From Candidatus Planktophila limnetica (lineage in GTDB: Bacteria; Actinomycetota; Actinomycetes; Nanopelagicales; Nanopelagicaceae), in NCBI GenBank assembly GCA_029979485.1, contig JAPOHK010000064.1, positions 1 to 5,805 on the forward strand: DNA of 5,805 nucleotides. Direction: 5' to 3'. Positions within the stretch are counted from its first letter, which is position 1, and each line of letters starts with the position of its first letter. Position numbers and translations under genes: made by a program. The notes under the pieces are model-generated. The model did no database searches and was not told the origin of the DNA. It saw nothing but the letters and a program-made list of their open reading frames with translations. Positions 5,574 to 5,805 of the stretch are shown in pieces.

Positions 5574-5805
5574 GTGGCTGCAGCTAAGAAATCTGCTCCA
5601 AAGCGTCGCAAGAAGGCCGCTGCTAAATCAGCAGCACCAAAGCGTCGCCGTAAGAAGGCTGCTACAACAGCAGCTCCAAAGCGTCGTCGTAAGAAGGCTG
5701 CTGCAAAGAAGGCAGCTCCAAAGCGTCGTCGTAAGAAGGCTGCTGCAAAGAAGGCAGCTCCAAAGCGTCGTCGTAAGAAGGCAGCTGCTGCGGCAGCTCC
5801 AAAGC
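5574..5805 (+). CDS. Histone H1-like Lys/Arg/Ala-rich repeat protein, N-terminal part (runs off the right edge)
   Basis: GTG at 5574 follows a GGAG SD (5564-5567) at 6 nt and opens 77 codons that reach the window edge. The protein starts MAAAKKSAPKRRKKAAAK and consists almost wholly of a 13-14-residue repeat, consensus PKRRRKKAAAKKAA, about five copies. Only K, R, A and P plus a few S and T occur, so it should be extremely basic, disordered and DNA- or RNA-binding, like histone H1 tails and the C-terminal tails of actinobacterial HU. No folded HU domain precedes the repeats; one could follow beyond the edge. An in-frame ATG at 5562 would add four residues (MEKY) but has no SD. It is separated from the MFS gene by 198 nt and a terminator, so it is its own unit. 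A nucleoid-associated role is an inference from composition; an RNA- or ribosome-related role is possible. Confidence 0.75.
   Translation, partial: MAAAKKSAPKRRKKAAAKSAAPKRRRKKAATTAAPKRRRKKAAAKKAAPKRRRKKAAAKKAAPKRRRKKAAAAAAPK
5598..5805 (+). repeat. In-frame tandem repeat of 39-42 bp
   Basis: Units begin at CCA codons at 5598, 5637, 5676, 5718 and 5760, with a sixth starting at 5799. The copies at 5676-5717 and 5718-5759 are identical over 42 bp; the others are 39 bp and diverged. The CGT and AAG codons are reused, so DNA identity is high, which suggests recent unit duplication and a copy number prone to change. Confidence 0.9.

Noticed and set aside
5598..5805. Direct repeats considered as a CRISPR array
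   Set aside because: The repeats are contiguous, in frame and coding, with no unique spacers between them.

Overview
The window reads as a stretch of chromosome from a planktonic freshwater actinobacterium of the acI (Nanopelagicales) type. Three things point there: a GlnA2-type glutamine synthetase very close to the mycobacterial one, AT-leaning codon use that is unusual for Actinobacteria, and a heliorhodopsin gene next to glnA. The lineage is an inference from gene content and protein similarity recalled from memory; no search was run.

Left half, minus strand (about 3195 down to 1): nadE (glutamine-dependent NAD+ synthetase), then glnA (GlnA2-type glutamine synthetase) 43 nt later, then 25 nt later the first 51 codons of a heliorhodopsin that runs off the left edge. 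The heliorhodopsin fragment lies opposite a misleading plus-strand ORF and is easy to miss. It is the most interesting item here: a retinal-binding membrane photoreceptor apparently co-transcribed with a glutamine synthetase. A physical and functional heliorhodopsin-GS link has been reported for an actinobacterial pair, as I recall. nadE consumes the glutamine that GlnA makes, so the three genes may form a light- or nitrogen-linked unit.

A 77-nt divergent region (3196-3272) separates this unit from the plus-strand genes panB (pantothenate synthesis; strong SD and a plausible promoter) and, 9 nt later, an EntS-like MFS exporter. A terminator-like hairpin overlaps the MFS stop codon.

The last 430 nt hold a 198-nt spacer followed by the 5' part of a gene for a lysine/arginine/alanine-rich histone H1-like repeat protein that runs off the right edge. 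The spacer is AT-rich with four 7-nt A/T tracts, an inverted repeat and two competing leader hairpins.

A recurring pattern is that nadE, glnA, the heliorhodopsin and the MFS gene lack a good SD but have a -10-like hexamer 6-7 nt before the start codon, which suggests leaderless transcripts. panB and the histone-like gene have clear SDs. No tRNA, rRNA, CRISPR or mobile element was seen.
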